Assembly (NCBI RefSeq): GCF_002777825.1
Contig: NZ_MEIR01000080.1
Location: 124,001-188,000, forward strand
Source: Snodgrassella alvi
Lineage (GTDB): Bacteria > Pseudomonadota > Gammaproteobacteria > Burkholderiales > Neisseriaceae
Direction: 5' to 3'
DNA length: 64,000 bases
Of the stretch, positions 17,021 through 27,728 are shown in pieces. Below the pieces are notes generated by a model. That model was not told the origin of the DNA, ran no database searches, and was given only the letters and a program-made list of their open reading frames with translations. Positions within the stretch are counted from its first letter, which is position 1, and every line of letters starts with the position of its first letter. The translations under genes and the position numbers were made by a program.

Positions 17021-17449
17021 TCAGCAACGGTATACATATGAACGCCCATTGTGGGTGTTGCGACACCAGCGTGGCCTGAACATCATCCAGTTCATGTCAT
17101 CATCCCATCTGCGCTGCATTTCCCAATCTCGTGCCTGTTGTAACCTTATCTTACTCACATAACTGTCCCAAGCCAGTCTGTAACAACTCTGAAAAATCGG
17201 CAGATTAACCTTTTGCCGATATTCTTCCGCTATTTTCGCATTGGCAGGGTCAGAAAAAAATGCCGGATTTTGCATTTGTGCCTGCATCAATTCGGCAGTA
17301 CGTGCATCACATTGTGCTGCCAAATCCAGCTTCAGCTTCTGTTCAGCGGCTTTTTCCGCTGCCGCCCGAGCAGCTTTTTGTTCCGGTGTAGCACAAGCAG
17401 CCAGCACTAAGCTCATCAAGCCCAAAGTGAAAATTCTACGCCAATGCAT
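17021..17449 (-). CDS. Predicted small outer-membrane lipoprotein
   Basis: A 142-residue protein with a lipoprotein signal (lipobox LAAC, Cys19), then an Ala/Lys/Glu-rich helix (about 25-55) and a C-terminal part rich in Trp, Arg and Met with two late Cys. AAGGAA precedes the ATG. I do not recognise a family. It is upstream-adjacent to nothing on its strand except comEC, whose stop lies 72 bases before its start. Confidence 0.75.
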   Translation of the reverse strand: MHWRRIFTLGLMSLVLAACATPEQKAARAAAEKAAEQKLKLDLAAQCDARTAELMQAQMQNPAFFSDPANAKIAEEYRQKVNLPIFQSCYRLAWDSYVSKIRLQQARDWEMQRRWDDDMNWMMFRPRWCRNTHNGRSYVYRC

Positions 17450-17520
17450 ATTAATTCCTTCTATCCAGCCAGTTAACGGACATTTATCATTATACGCCAG
17501 TATATTATGCAGTTCAGAAG

Positions 17521-19785
17521 CTATTTTGGCATAGCCTCTAATCTCGGCTTGCGCTGCCAGTAAGGCCGATAACTGTGTAATAGCTTCCAGCGCACCGGGC
17601 GTGCCGATAAAGTAGTTTGCATACCTCCCATCTGGTCTGTACGCAACAGCGTAATACCCTCCTGTGCCAGCAACTGCCGTACCTGAACATGCGGGTGGCC
17701 ATATGGATTGGCGAAGCCGACACTGGCAATAGCATATTGTGGTGCCACTGTACGGATAAAATTCACATCACTGGAATGGCGGCTGCCATGATGGCCTAAA
17801 ATTAAAATCTGGCTGAATAAATTATCGTTATAAGCAGCCAGTAAAGCACGCTCTCCCTTTTTGCCCAGATCACCAGTAATCAGAATGGCTTTATCAGCAC
17901 TTACAACACGTAACACGCAGCTATATTCATTTTTTTCGCTTTTGGCCGCCACTGGCTGATTAAGAAACTCAAGCCATACCCCATCCCATTGCCAGTTCAA
18001 ACCGCCTCTACATGCTTGCACTGGAAAGGAATAGGCTTGTGGTTGTCCGGCAATAATACTGTGTGGTTGCAGATGCCGCTTAATCAGCGTTGCGCCACCA
18101 TCATGATCACTATCATTATGAGACAGAACCAGCATATCCAGCCGTTTAATACCAGCAGCACGTAAATTGGGCAACAAAGCAGATTGCGCTGCATAGGCAG
18201 TGCCAGTATCAAACAATAATTCATGTTTGGCCGTACTGATACTTACAGCCAACCCCTGCCCAACATCCCATACCCTGATAACTGCTTCCCCCTGAGCTGG
18301 ACGCGGTGGCCGATAGCTGAGCAATAAAAGTAAAATCAACAGACATAATGGACGTAAATACCAGCCGCGTGGCAGTAGCAACAGCAAAACGGCAATAAAC
18401 GACAGCAGCCACAACGCCAAAGGAGCATGTGCCGGATAATATTCAGGAGCATAGCCAGCTACCCAGTGTAACAGGCGCATGGTATGTTCGCTCAGATACG
18501 CGGCCAGAGTACGCAATATATCCACTGGTATAATCAATGACAGCAAGGCCAATGGCACCAGTACCAGCGTAAACCAGGGAATAGCCAGTGCATTTACCAG
18601 CGGCGATATTAGCGGTACCGAACCAAAACAAAAAGCCACCAGTACCACCGAAGCCAGTCCTGCTGCCCATTGTGCCAGTACTAATTGACGCCATTTAGCA
18701 CTATGACCATAGCCCTCACCAGCCCACATCAACACAGCAACCAGCAGAAAAGACAGCCAAAATCCAACGCTTAATACAGCCAAAGGATCAAACAACAACA
18801 CAATCGCTATCGTTAACCACCATACCTGAAAAGCGCGCAAATACCCACGTCGCCAAGTTAAGGCCAGAATAATAATCATCAGCATACTGCGCTGAGTGGG
18901 AACAGCAAAACCGGCCAGTGCACTATAAAGAATAGCCGTCAGCACAGCCGTGCAGCGGGTGTATATCCATGGCTGGTGAATGCGTACGGGCAAATACTGT
19001 AAACATTTACCACATAACCATGCAGCCAGCATGGCCAGCATACCTACATGCAGGCCGGAAATGCTAACCAGATGATTCAATCCAAGTGGGCGGAATATTT
19101 GCCAGGCTGCTGCGGGTAATGCAGACTGCTCACCGACAGCAAGCGCTTTGAGCAAGGCTACCCCCTGCGGGTAAGTTTGAACCTGTGCCTGCCAGCGTGC
19201 GCTACACCATAGGCGCCAGCGTGACAGCCATTCCTGCCAACCAGATGTTGCTGGTAATGCTTTACGCTCCCCTTTGACGACAGTAGCCATCGCACCAATA
19301 TGATTAGCCAGAGCCCAGGCTTCCTGATTGAAACCAACCTTATTGGTGTCGCCGATAATCGCACGTACCTTTGCCCTTATCTGCCATCTGCTGCCCGGCG
19401 GCCATTGCTGTTTTGTGTAATCAGTCAGTAGCCATTGCTGCTGTTGGCCGTTAGGTAATCTTACCTGAGCTACAAAACGGCTGCGCTGCTGATTCTGCTG
19501 GGGAATATCCGTGACTTTAATCACGACATTTTGTAACTGCGTTTTATCCGTTAATGGCCATTGTTGTTGCAATATCATATCGGTACGCCATAACGCAAAT
19601 ATCACGCCAGCGCACATCGCAGAGCCATAACGACAACATTGCCAGCCGGGCCATATCATCAATACAGCCAGAATAAACAAAGCACTTAGCCATGGCAAAA
19701 TTACAGACTGAGGTAATAAGTAAGACCCACAGACACCCACAACCCACCAGGGTAACCAGGCACAGGCAAAACGGATTTTCGCCAT
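17521..19785 (-). CDS. comEC: DNA uptake channel ComEC/Rec2
   Basis: Inner-membrane channel that carries single-stranded DNA into the cytoplasm during natural transformation (comA in Neisseria). The 754-residue protein has the full layout: N-terminal membrane segments, a soluble OB-like region (about 100-200), the Competence domain with VSISGLHVGML near residue 240 and many membrane helices, then a metallo-beta-lactamase-like domain with LSHNDSDHDGG near residue 555 and GHHGSRHSS near 670. No frame damage is visible, so competence is plausible. Confidence 0.93.
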   Translation of the reverse strand: MAKIRFACAWLPWWVVGVCGSYLLPQSVILPWLSALFILAVLMIWPGWQCCRYGSAMCAGVIFALWRTDMILQQQWPLTDKTQLQNVVIKVTDIPQQNQQRSRFVAQVRLPNGQQQQWLLTDYTKQQWPPGSRWQIRAKVRAIIGDTNKVGFNQEAWALANHIGAMATVVKGERKALPATSGWQEWLSRWRLWCSARWQAQVQTYPQGVALLKALAVGEQSALPAAAWQIFRPLGLNHLVSISGLHVGMLAMLAAWLCGKCLQYLPVRIHQPWIYTRCTAVLTAILYSALAGFAVPTQRSMLMIIILALTWRRGYLRAFQVWWLTIAIVLLFDPLAVLSVGFWLSFLLVAVLMWAGEGYGHSAKWRQLVLAQWAAGLASVVLVAFCFGSVPLISPLVNALAIPWFTLVLVPLALLSLIIPVDILRTLAAYLSEHTMRLLHWVAGYAPEYYPAHAPLALWLLSFIAVLLLLLPRGWYLRPLCLLILLLLLSYRPPRPAQGEAVIRVWDVGQGLAVSISTAKHELLFDTGTAYAAQSALLPNLRAAGIKRLDMLVLSHNDSDHDGGATLIKRHLQPHSIIAGQPQAYSFPVQACRGGLNWQWDGVWLEFLNQPVAAKSEKNEYSCVLRVVSADKAILITGDLGKKGERALLAAYNDNLFSQILILGHHGSRHSSDVNFIRTVAPQYAIASVGFANPYGHPHVQVRQLLAQEGITLLRTDQMGGMQTTLSARPVRWKLLHSYRPYWQRKPRLEAMPK

Positions 19786-20384
19786 ATAAACAGCTACAAT
19801 TCCCCAAAAAGATATAATTAATTTTATATGTAGACTACATACATTATACCAAATAAATTAACATAAAATGTCTTTGTAATTTATTCATAGTTTAATCGGT
19901 ATAATTCTAAATTAACCTCAGAAAACTTATAATTATTTTTCTATGTGTTATCGACTGAAGATCCGTTCAATTTTAAAGCCACTCAGACATTAATCAGTAA
20001 TTAACCGATTTTCATCTGTTTATTTTATATATGGACAAATACTGGCTACAGCAATCATCTTTGCATCAAACAATCAAATAATCAAATAGTTAAATGAAAG
20101 CAAATTATATAATAGCTTATACAAAACAGCGAACATCAATACTCAGATTTAAGCATAAATAGCAAAGTATTCATAAAACTGACTTTTGCCCCGAGCGATT
20201 ACTCACTCGCATCAGATTAATCACAAGCCTGGCCAAATAGAAACAGCTTATATTTGCAAAACTACCCACCTAAAATTAAATTTAATTAACATCAGTAATA
20301 GCCACTGTGAAAACAACCAAATGTAGGTATAATATAAAGTTTGATAATCGTAAGCTGACCAGATTAAAAGGATTTAACTACACC
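19786..20384. other. AT-rich intergenic region between comEC and the DUF502 gene
   Basis: About 600 bases, very AT-rich, with no open frame that looks coding and no recognisable RNA gene. It must contain the divergent promoters; a consensus TATAAT at 20328-20333 is the only good -10 candidate for the rightward genes, without a convincing -35. Confidence 0.5.
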
Positions 20385-21101
20385 ATGGCGCAACAGCCTG
20401 CCGAGAGCGGAAAACTGAAAAAATCCTTAAAAAAATACATGCTCACTGGCGTGCTCGTATGGCTGCCCATTATTGTGACAATTTGGGTAATCAGTTATAT
20501 CATTGGCATGGCAGATCAGCTCGTCAACATTTTACCGGCACGCTGGCAACCACAAGCATTTTTAGGTTTTAAAATCCATGGTATAGGTTTGCTGGCTGCG
20601 CTCATCATTGTATTTTTTACTGGTTTACTGGCAGCAAATATGCTTGGGCGCAGAATATTAGCTGCTTGGGATGCATTTTGGGGACGCATTCCTGTCGTAA
20701 AAAGCATTTATTCGGGCGTCAAAAAAGTATCTGAATCATTATTGTCAGATTCGCGCCAGTCGTTCAAAACACCGGTATTGATACCCTTTCCGCAGCCAGA
20801 CATCTGGACGATTGGATTTGTATCCGGCCATATACCGGATAATATTACATCTGCTCTGCCACATCAGGCTGGCGACACACCGGCAAACGAGTACATTTCT
20901 GTATATGTGCCAACTACGCCCAATCCTACGGGTGGCTACTATATTATGGTCAACAGTAAAGATGTACGCGAAATCGACATGAGTGTAGACGATGCACTGA
21001 AATATGTTATTTCGCTGGGCATGGTACAGCCAGACGAACCCCCACATAAACAGTCATTACAGGCTATTTTCCCGCTACACAAATCAGCCAAACCACACTA
21101 G
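20385..21101 (+). CDS. DUF502 family membrane protein
   Basis: Inner-membrane protein of 238 residues with two N-terminal transmembrane segments (about 22-47 and 70-92) and a soluble C-terminal part holding the DUF502 blocks ([28 protein letters not shown]). Function unknown. The start at 20385 (MAQQPAES) has AAAAGGA upstream, and an upstream in-frame ATG at 20307 lies at or before the probable promoter. aspS follows 71 bases downstream on the same strand. Confidence 0.85.
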   Translation: MAQQPAESGKLKKSLKKYMLTGVLVWLPIIVTIWVISYIIGMADQLVNILPARWQPQAFLGFKIHGIGLLAALIIVFFTGLLAANMLGRRILAAWDAFWGRIPVVKSIYSGVKKVSESLLSDSRQSFKTPVLIPFPQPDIWTIGFVSGHIPDNITSALPHQAGDTPANEYISVYVPTTPNPTGGYYIMVNSKDVREIDMSVDDALKYVISLGMVQPDEPPHKQSLQAIFPLHKSAKPH

Positions 21102-21172
21102 CACCAGGCTTTGACCGGGATGATATTCCTGATGACACAATTAACCGTAATCACTGCAACAAAGGCAATAAA

Positions 21173-22981
21173 ATGCGAACCAACTATTGTGGCTTAATTA
21201 ACGAGCAATATCTCGACCAGACCGTCACCGTAAAAGGCTGGGTACATCGCCGTCGCGACCATGGTGGTGTAATATTTATTGACTTGCGCGACCGCGAAGG
21301 TATCGTACAGGTTGTAATTGACCCTGATACACCAGAGGCATTTACTCTGGCCGATTCTGCCCGTAATGAATATGTACTGAGCATTACTGGCCGTGTTCGT
21401 GCACGTCCGGATGGCACCAAAAACGACAAAATGATTTCTGGCGGCATTGAACTATTAGCCAAGGAAATAGAAATACTTAATACCGCTGCTACCCCTCCTT
21501 TCCTGATTGATGACGAAGGGATTAGCGAAAATGTTCGCCTCACCAACCGGATAATCGATTTACGCCGTCCGGTTATGCAGAATAATCTGCGCCTGCGCTA
21601 TCGTGTGGCCATGGCTGTGCGCCGTTATCTGGACAGTCAGGGATTTATCGATATCGAAACACCGATGCTTACCCGCTCTACTCCGGAAGGTGCTCGTGAC
21701 TATCTAGTACCTAGCCGTGTATTTCCAGGTGAATTTTTTGCGTTACCTCAATCACCTCAATTATTCAAACAGTTACTGATGGTGGCAGGGTTTGATCGTT
21801 ACTACCAGATTGTTAAATGTTTCCGTGATGAAGATTTACGTGCCGACCGTCAACCTGAGTTTACCCAGATTGACTTGGAGACTTCGTTCCTTAGCGAGAA
21901 CGAAATCATGGATATCACTGAAAACATGGTTAAACTGGTATTTCAGGAAGCATTGTCTGTCGATTTACCCACCTTCCCACGCATGAGCTGGCACGACGCC
22001 ATGTTCCTGTATGGTTCAGACAAACCGGATTTACGGGTAAACCTGCAATTTACCGAGCTCACTGATGTCATGAGAACGGAAGAATTCAAAGTATTCCGTG
22101 CTGCTGCCGACATGAAAAACGGCCGAGTTGTGGCCTTGCGTGTACCTAATGGCGCTGGATTAAGCCGCAAGGAAATAGATACTTATACCGAGTTTGTAGG
22201 CATCTATGGTGCCAAAGGTCTGGCTTATATCAAAGTTAACGATATCAGCAAGATAAACAATGGCGAAGACAGCGGCTTGCAGTCTCCGATTGTGAAATTC
22301 CTGTCTGATAGCGCATTGCAGTTGATTATTGAAAAAACCGGTGCCCAGAATGGCGATATCATTTTCTTTGGCGCAGACAAGGCTAAAGTTGTGAATGAAG
22401 CCATTGGTGCCCTGCGTATCAAAATTGGCCATGAACACGGTGCTGCCAATGGCTACTTTACCGAAGAATGGCGCCCATTATGGGTAGTTGATTTCCCCAT
22501 GTTTGAATATGATGAGGAAGAACAACGTTGGTCTTCCATGCATCACCCGTTTACTGCACCCAAGACTGGCCATGAAGATTTACTGGTAAGTGCACCCGAA
22601 CAATGCCTTGCCCGTGCTTATGATATGGTGTTAAACGGTTGGGAAATCGGTGGTGGTTCAATTCGTATCCATCGTGCTGATATTCAGGAAAAAGTATTTG
22701 CTGCACTGAAAATTACACCAGAAGAACAACAGAATAAATTCGGTTTTCTCCTAAGCAACCTGAAATTCGGTGCGCCACCTCATGGTGGTCTGGCTTTCGG
22801 TCTGGACCGTCTGGTTACCCTGATGGCTGGTGCTGACTCCATTCGTGACGTTATTGCTTTCCCGAAAACCCAGCGTTCACAGGACTTGCTGGTAGATGCA
22901 CCAAATCATGTAGATGAGAAACAACTGCGTGAATTAGGCTTGCGCCTACGTCAGAAAGCTCAAACTGAAGAACAGAATTAA
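21173..22981 (+). CDS. aspS: Aspartyl-tRNA synthetase, probably non-discriminating
   Basis: Class IIb synthetase of bacterial type (602 residues) with an N-terminal OB anticodon-binding domain, the catalytic core with motif 2 ([16 protein letters not shown]) and motif 3 (GLAFGLDR), and the bacterial GAD insertion between them. Residue 30 is His in RRRDHGG and residue 81 is Gly; this His/Gly pair is the known marker of non-discriminating AspRS that also forms Asp-tRNA(Asn) for later amidation by GatCAB, whereas E. coli has Leu at the first site. AAAGG precedes the ATG. Confidence 0.96.
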   Translation: MRTNYCGLINEQYLDQTVTVKGWVHRRRDHGGVIFIDLRDREGIVQVVIDPDTPEAFTLADSARNEYVLSITGRVRARPDGTKNDKMISGGIELLAKEIEILNTAATPPFLIDDEGISENVRLTNRIIDLRRPVMQNNLRLRYRVAMAVRRYLDSQGFIDIETPMLTRSTPEGARDYLVPSRVFPGEFFALPQSPQLFKQLLMVAGFDRYYQIVKCFRDEDLRADRQPEFTQIDLETSFLSENEIMDITENMVKLVFQEALSVDLPTFPRMSWHDAMFLYGSDKPDLRVNLQFTELTDVMRTEEFKVFRAAADMKNGRVVALRVPNGAGLSRKEIDTYTEFVGIYGAKGLAYIKVNDISKINNGEDSGLQSPIVKFLSDSALQLIIEKTGAQNGDIIFFGADKAKVVNEAIGALRIKIGHEHGAANGYFTEEWRPLWVVDFPMFEYDEEEQRWSSMHHPFTAPKTGHEDLLVSAPEQCLARAYDMVLNGWEIGGGSIRIHRADIQEKVFAALKITPEEQQNKFGFLLSNLKFGAPPHGGLAFGLDRLVTLMAGADSIRDVIAFPKTQRSQDLLVDAPNHVDEKQLRELGLRLRQKAQTEEQN

Positions 22982-22995
22982 TTGTTGTATTCAAT

Positions 22996-23030
22996 AAAAA
23001 ACTGCCTGATAGCTGTCAGGCAGTTTTTTT
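22996..23030 (+). terminator. Intrinsic terminator of aspS
   Basis: ACTGCCTGA pairs with TCAGGCAGT around a six-base loop and is followed by a run of seven or more T. Confidence 0.92.
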
Positions 23031-23154
23031 ATCAGAATCAGCATTGATGATGAGAGTTAAAATAGAATTGATATCAAAGCTAAATCTAGCCAGAATCAGA
23101 ACATTTTAAGTTCAGAGCACAGGATTAAGTCGAATATTATCAATAATTGATTAA

Positions 23155-24246
23155 TCAACGCTTTTGCAGCCAGACACCCGATTCAATATGTGGTGTAAAG
23201 GGAAACTGGTCAAACATCGCCGCCCGCTTCACTTCATGTGTAGTTAGAAGTATTTGCAGATTTTCGTGCAAAGTGACAGGATTACAAGATACATAAATGA
23301 TATTGTCAAATTTTTGCAATAATTCAAGCGTTGCCTGATCAATGCCGGCTCGTGGCGGATCCACAAAAACCGAGCTGAACTGATAATCCCCCAAATAAAT
23401 CTGCTCGCTCGCCAAACGCTGAAAAGCCCTGACACCGGTATAAGCCTCAGTAAACTCTTCGGCCGACAGCCGAGCCAAAGCAATATTATTTATCTGATTA
23501 GTTTCAATATTCCAGCGCGCAGCCTGTACAGAGGTTTTCGATACCTCCGTAGCCAGTACCCGGCGAAAATGGCGGGATAGAGGCAAAGTAAAATTACCAT
23601 TACCACAATACAGTTCCAGTAAATCTCCTTTATTAATCGCTTGCGCCACATTCGTAGCCCAACTCAACATGGATTGACATACTTCTGCATTGGGCTGAGT
23701 AAAGCCACCTTCTAACTGCTTGTACTGAAACACCTCATGATTAACAGTTAACCGCTCGATAACATAATCTCGTTCCAGAACTACTTTCTGACCGCGACTG
23801 CGTCCCAAAATCTGAATACCCAGTTCGGCTGCCAATATTCTAGCCGCTTGAACCCAGCTATCGTCCAGTTTTTTGTGATAAATCAGCGTTACCAGCGTAT
23901 CACCTGCCAGTGTGGTTAAAAACTCAACCTGAAACAGCCGCGCTTTTATCAGCTCATTAGCCTGTATGCTGTCCAACAGCTTTGGCATCAGTGAATTAAT
24001 ATTTTCATGAGCAATAGTAAAATTACGCAACTTGCGTACATTACTGGCACTGGCTTTTTCACCCGGTGTAAACATAGCATAACTGCACTCATTCCCATCA
24101 TGCCAGATGCGAAACTCGGCACGCATCCGGTAATGCGATGCAGGCGAAGTAAAAACTTGCACCGATGGGAAAGCACAGTCTGCAAATAAATTATCCAAAT
24201 AAAGTTGTTTATCAGACAGTTGTTGTTCGTAAGCGGCAGTCGTCAT
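23155..24246 (-). CDS. trmA: tRNA (uracil-54-C5)-methyltransferase TrmA
   Basis: SAM-dependent enzyme that makes the ribothymidine at position 54 of nearly all tRNAs. The 363-residue protein aligns by eye along its length with E. coli TrmA (366): SHYRMRAEFRIWHDG near residue 45, YHKKLDD, the SAM site LLELYCGNGNF, FVDPPRAG and the catalytic Cys in YVSCNP. I use ATG at 24246; a TTG five codons earlier is possible and neither has a good ribosome-binding site. The RumA-type iron-sulfur Cys cluster is absent, as expected for TrmA. Confidence 0.95.
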   Translation of the reverse strand: MTTAAYEQQLSDKQLYLDNLFADCAFPSVQVFTSPASHYRMRAEFRIWHDGNECSYAMFTPGEKASASNVRKLRNFTIAHENINSLMPKLLDSIQANELIKARLFQVEFLTTLAGDTLVTLIYHKKLDDSWVQAARILAAELGIQILGRSRGQKVVLERDYVIERLTVNHEVFQYKQLEGGFTQPNAEVCQSMLSWATNVAQAINKGDLLELYCGNGNFTLPLSRHFRRVLATEVSKTSVQAARWNIETNQINNIALARLSAEEFTEAYTGVRAFQRLASEQIYLGDYQFSSVFVDPPRAGIDQATLELLQKFDNIIYVSCNPVTLHENLQILLTTHEVKRAAMFDQFPFTPHIESGVWLQKR

Positions 24247-24294
24247 GAAATTAACAAGCAAAGCAAAAAAGGAGCTATTATAACAAACCCCTGT

Positions 24295-25011
24295 TTATTC
24301 CCGCACATCACGCTGAGTCTGCTGGCCATAATCTTCGGCTGCAATCATAGCAGCAATTTGTTGTGCCGTATCTCCAGCACTCTGTAACTGATTTTTCGCT
24401 TTTAAATTAATAAAATTATGTACCAGCGGAAATTTTTCTACATCGGCAGAACGAATATTCTGCTGCATATTCGTATCCACCACCCCAGGTGCAATGCTGG
24501 CAATACGCACATGCGGATGCTTCTCAGCAGCCACTACCGCTGCATGCTGATCCAATGCGGCCTTGGTAGCACCATAAACACTCCAGCCTGCTATCGCATG
24601 GCGGCCAGCACCGCTACTGATATGAGCAATACGAATGTCGGCTTTGGTGGCAGCCGCAATCACGGCATTGGTTAACAATAATGGCGCAGCAATATTTACC
24701 ATTACAGCTTTGATAATTGCATCATAGTCCTGCTGGCCGGCCAGTGCATTTGGTTCAACTATCCCGGCATTATTAATCAAAATCACTTCATTCTTGTTTT
24801 CCAGATTATTCTGCCAGCTAGCTGATTGTACTAACGTTGCCATAGCCTCTGCATCAGCAAAATCAATTGCATATTGCAGTAATCGTTCAGGCGGATTGTC
24901 CCAGCCATGCCGTGACAGGCCGACCACCATGGTTTCCTGAGCTAAATAGTATTCAGCCAGAGCGCGGCCCAAACCACGACTATGGCCAGTAATAATCACA
25001 CAATTTTGCAT
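24295..25011 (-). CDS. Short-chain dehydrogenase/reductase (intact copy)
   Basis: NAD(P)-dependent oxidoreductase of unknown substrate (238 residues). The cofactor motif TGHSRGLG is at residues 8-15, NNAG near residue 80, and the catalytic pair appears as SVYGATK, with SSG supplying the Ser. AAAAGGAA lies six bases before the ATG at 25011. This is the complete member of a duplicated pair: its N-terminal half recurs, broken, at 26711-26850 and 28045-28169. It is divergent from tadA-derived sequence, as the second copy is from the real tadA. Confidence 0.85.
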   Translation of the reverse strand: MQNCVIITGHSRGLGRALAEYYLAQETMVVGLSRHGWDNPPERLLQYAIDFADAEAMATLVQSASWQNNLENKNEVILINNAGIVEPNALAGQQDYDAIIKAVMVNIAAPLLLTNAVIAAATKADIRIAHISSGAGRHAIAGWSVYGATKAALDQHAAVVAAEKHPHVRIASIAPGVVDTNMQQNIRSADVEKFPLVHNFINLKAKNQLQSAGDTAQQIAAMIAAEDYGQQTQRDVRE

Positions 25012-25079
25012 GTCAAATTCCTTTTCCAGATTAACCAGATTTGTAGAGTGACGCTGGACGTCAAGCAAATCCATAGCCG

Positions 25080-25248
25080 ATGAGCTTACTGGTAACTACA
25101 CTCCCACTGGCCTTTAAAACCATAATCATTCTAAAACAGCTTGATACATAGCGTAGAAGATTTACAGCAGCACGGCACAATATTATCTGTTTATCATTTA
25201 AATAATATTGGTATATTCAGGATTGATAGCGTATTATCGCAATTTCTG
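25080..25248 (+). pseudogene. Dead 5' fragment of tadA (left copy of a duplicated junction)
   Basis: Lines up with the first 170 bases of the intact tadA at 28239: the start codon, LAxKTIxILKQLD coding and the later GCGTATTATCGCAATTT stretch correspond. A 2-base deletion brings a TAG at 25149-25151 after 23 codons, and no deaminase domain follows. Together with the adjacent SDR gene it shows that an SDR-tadA junction exists twice around bioB. Confidence 0.8.
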
Positions 25249-25381
25249 GTACCGAAAGAAAACAAATCAATACGTATTTTAACTTAATATAATAAACAGT
25301 ATAGCACAAACAGAAAACTGCATCCGTCCGTAAATCTATCCCTGTTTCATGTAGATTTTACAACTTAAAATGGTTGGCAAT

Positions 25382-25398
25382 ATAGCATTAAATGCTAT
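25382..25398. promoter_or_regulatory. Perfect palindrome just upstream of bioB
   Basis: ATAGCATT-A-AATGCTAT, an 8-1-8 inverted repeat 42 bases before the bioB start codon. It could be an operator; it does not match the BirA operator pattern as I know it, nor the BioR half-sites. No T-run follows, so a terminator is unlikely. Confidence 0.45.
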
Positions 25399-25440
25399 GT
25401 TCCATTGCGAAACTCAACCTTGCTACTAAAGGAAACTATT

Positions 25441-26484
25441 ATGTCCTTGGGCACTATTCGTCATGACTGGGCTCTGCCTGAAGTAATGCAATTATTTCAA
25501 TTACCTTTTAATGATCTTATTTTTAAAGCTCAAACCGTACACCGACAATACTTCAATTCAAATGAGGTACAGGTTTCAACCTTATTATCAATCAAAACAG
25601 GTGCCTGTCCGGAAGATTGCAAATACTGTCCTCAGTCCGGCCATTACAACACAGGGCTAGATAAAGAAAAATTACTTGAGGTACAAAAGGTCATAGAGAA
25701 AGCCAAAGCAGCTAAAGCAATAGGTTCAACCCGTTTCTGTATGGGAGCAGCATGGAAACATCCTACGGCTAAAGATATGCCTTATGTCTTAGAGATGGTA
25801 AAAGGTGTGAAAGCATTAGGCATGGAAACTTGTATGACTTTAGGTAAACTATCACCAGATCAAGCCTATGCCTTAGCAGATGCCGGACTAGACTACTATA
25901 ATCACAACCTGGATACTTCACCAGAATTTTATACTCATATCATCACCACTCATACTTACAGTGATCGATTACAGACATTAGCTTATGTGAGAGAAGCAGG
26001 TATAAAAATTTGCGCAGGTGGTATTCTGGGGATGGGAGAATCAATCCAAGATCGTGCTAATTTATTAATCCAGTTAGCTAATTTAGTTGAACATCCAGAA
26101 AGCGTTCCCATTAATAATTTAGTTAAAGTTAAAGGCACACCTCTGGAAAATGAACCAGATATAGAACCGTTTGATTTTATTAGAATGCTTGCTGTCGCCC
26201 GTATTATGATGCCTAAATCCTATGTGCGTTTATCAGCAGGACGGCAACAAATGAATGAGCAAACCCAAGCACTAGCTTTTTTAGCAGGCGCTAATTCTAT
26301 ATTCTATGGAGATAAATTATTAACAACAGCTAATCCTCAGATAGAAAAAGATCAAGCATTACTTATTAAATTAGGGATTAAGCCAGAACCACGACAAGAT
26401 TATGGCGATGAAGTGCATCAAGCCGCTATTGAGCAAGCTATTATTGAGCAAGGTCAAACCAGTATGGATAGTACCAATGCTTAA
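25441..26484 (+). CDS. bioB: Biotin synthase
   Basis: Radical SAM enzyme that inserts sulfur into dethiobiotin, the last step of biotin synthesis. The 347-residue protein is collinear with E. coli BioB (346): the cluster motif CPEDCKYC near residue 57, [21 protein letters not shown], and VRLSAGR near 260 (Arg ligand of the auxiliary cluster). AAAGGA precedes the ATG at 25441; the in-frame ATG at 25405 is less likely. Codon use differs from the neighbours, with TTA the dominant Leu codon and an AT-richer third position. No other bio genes are nearby and the gene is bracketed by duplicated flanks. Confidence 0.95.
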   Translation: MSLGTIRHDWALPEVMQLFQLPFNDLIFKAQTVHRQYFNSNEVQVSTLLSIKTGACPEDCKYCPQSGHYNTGLDKEKLLEVQKVIEKAKAAKAIGSTRFCMGAAWKHPTAKDMPYVLEMVKGVKALGMETCMTLGKLSPDQAYALADAGLDYYNHNLDTSPEFYTHIITTHTYSDRLQTLAYVREAGIKICAGGILGMGESIQDRANLLIQLANLVEHPESVPINNLVKVKGTPLENEPDIEPFDFIRMLAVARIMMPKSYVRLSAGRQQMNEQTQALAFLAGANSIFYGDKLLTTANPQIEKDQALLIKLGIKPEPRQDYGDEVHQAAIEQAIIEQGQTSMDSTNA

Positions 26485-26545
26485 CTACGAGTTATATTTA
26501 GCCGCTCATCAGGCAAAGCAAAAGATTTATGAGTGAAAATCAATG

Positions 26546-26568
26546 GCCAATCACTATTTAAGATTGGC
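26546..26568 (+). terminator. Weak hairpin downstream of bioB
   Basis: GCCAATC pairs with GATTGGC around a nine-base loop, 60 bases after the bioB stop. There is no convincing T-run. Confidence 0.3.
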
Positions 26569-26710
26569 TAATCATTCTGATTTAATACAAATTTCCACAA
26601 AGTGCTAAACGAAGAAGTAATCAAAATACAATTTTATCGGATAAATTTAATCATGCCTCTTTGCTGGGCGGGAATTTGTTAAGTGGTGCTGTTTTAATCT
26701 TATCAGCACA

Positions 26711-26850
26711 TTAAATTCCACTATACCGGCATTATTAATCAGAACCATATCATCCTTGTTTTCCAGATCGTTTTGCTCGCTGGCCAATTGTCGCCATGTG
26801 TCCTGAATCTCAGTATCGGCCAAATCAATTACATATCACGATGCTCCTTC
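26711..26850 (-). pseudogene. Broken second copy of the SDR gene, part 1 (left of the IS)
   Basis: Matches the middle of the intact SDR gene (about 24760-24880): the segments CCGGCATTATTAATCA, TTGTTTTCCAGAT and AAATCAATT are shared in the same order. The 3' half of the gene is absent; bioB and its downstream spacer lie where it should be. Similarity stops at 26850 where the IS begins. Confidence 0.75.
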
Positions 26851-26890
26851 TGTAAATACCCCAAACTTAGTACAAGATTCAAGTAGAAAA

Positions 26891-27728
26891 TTATGCTGCT
26901 TGTTTTAGGGTTTTATATTCAATCGGCGTCATATTATTTAATGCTTCATGAGGCCTTTCCGTGTTATAAATGGTTAGCCATTCTTCGGTTACCTTTCTTG
27001 CTTGTTCCAGATTATTAAATAGATATAAATCCAGTACCTCTGTACAATACAAATGATTAAATCATTCAATATGCCCATTTTGATATGGGTTGCTTGATTG
27101 AATATGATTGATGGTTATAACAAGTGATTTTGTACAGTTAGTAAATGTTTTCCGCTAAATTCTGGCCTGTTATCCATCCGACTTTTTAATGGATAACTAT
27201 ATATTGAGACAGTTTATTGAGGTAACGGGTAATTCTCTTCGCCAATGAAGTGACTGCAATATCAATGCCTAACGCCTCACGATTAAAGTCATCTATCACA
27301 TTGAAAGTTCTAAAACGCCGTTGATTGCGACTGCTTTCACTCATAAAATCCATTGACCAGCATTCACCTTGTTTATTGGGTGCTGATAGCCTTTCTGGGC
27401 TTCGTGGAGGAATGCGTTGTTTACGCTTTACCCTGAGATTAAGCTTTAATTCACAATACACCCGATCCACGCGTGTTTATGATTCCATTTATAGCCGAGC
27501 TTTCTGATGCGATTAAAACATTTGGGAAAGCCCCAGCGTAAATGCTTATCGGTAATAGCACTTAGTACTGACATAATCACCGAATCATCCGGTAATTTAG
27601 GTTGATAATAGTAAGCACAGCGGCTTAAGCCAACAATAGCTCAGCTCATGGCAATAGTAACAGAATGACTTTCTTGCAGTTGTACAGCCCAAGCTTTACG
27701 TGCTTGAGTAGGCACTATAGCTTTTTTA
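26891..27728 (-). pseudogene. IS3-family transposase orfB (DDE integrase), inactivated
   Basis: Translated pieces in two frames give an IS3-type integrase: KAWAVQLQESHS at the start, then an in-frame TGA, RWGFPKCFNRIRKLGYK, a frameshift near 27475, then WSMDF and NVIDDFNREALG carrying the first two acidic residues, a stop, DNRPEF with the third acidic region, and the C-terminal YNTERPHEALNNMTPIEYK ending in QAA. Normally OrfAB is made by -1 frameshifting. Confidence 0.85.

Noticed and set aside
19786-20384. Small RNA or CRISPR-like repeats in the AT-rich spacer
   Set aside because: Short repeated words such as AATCAAATA occur only in one small cluster and show no spacing pattern; no stable structure was found by eye.
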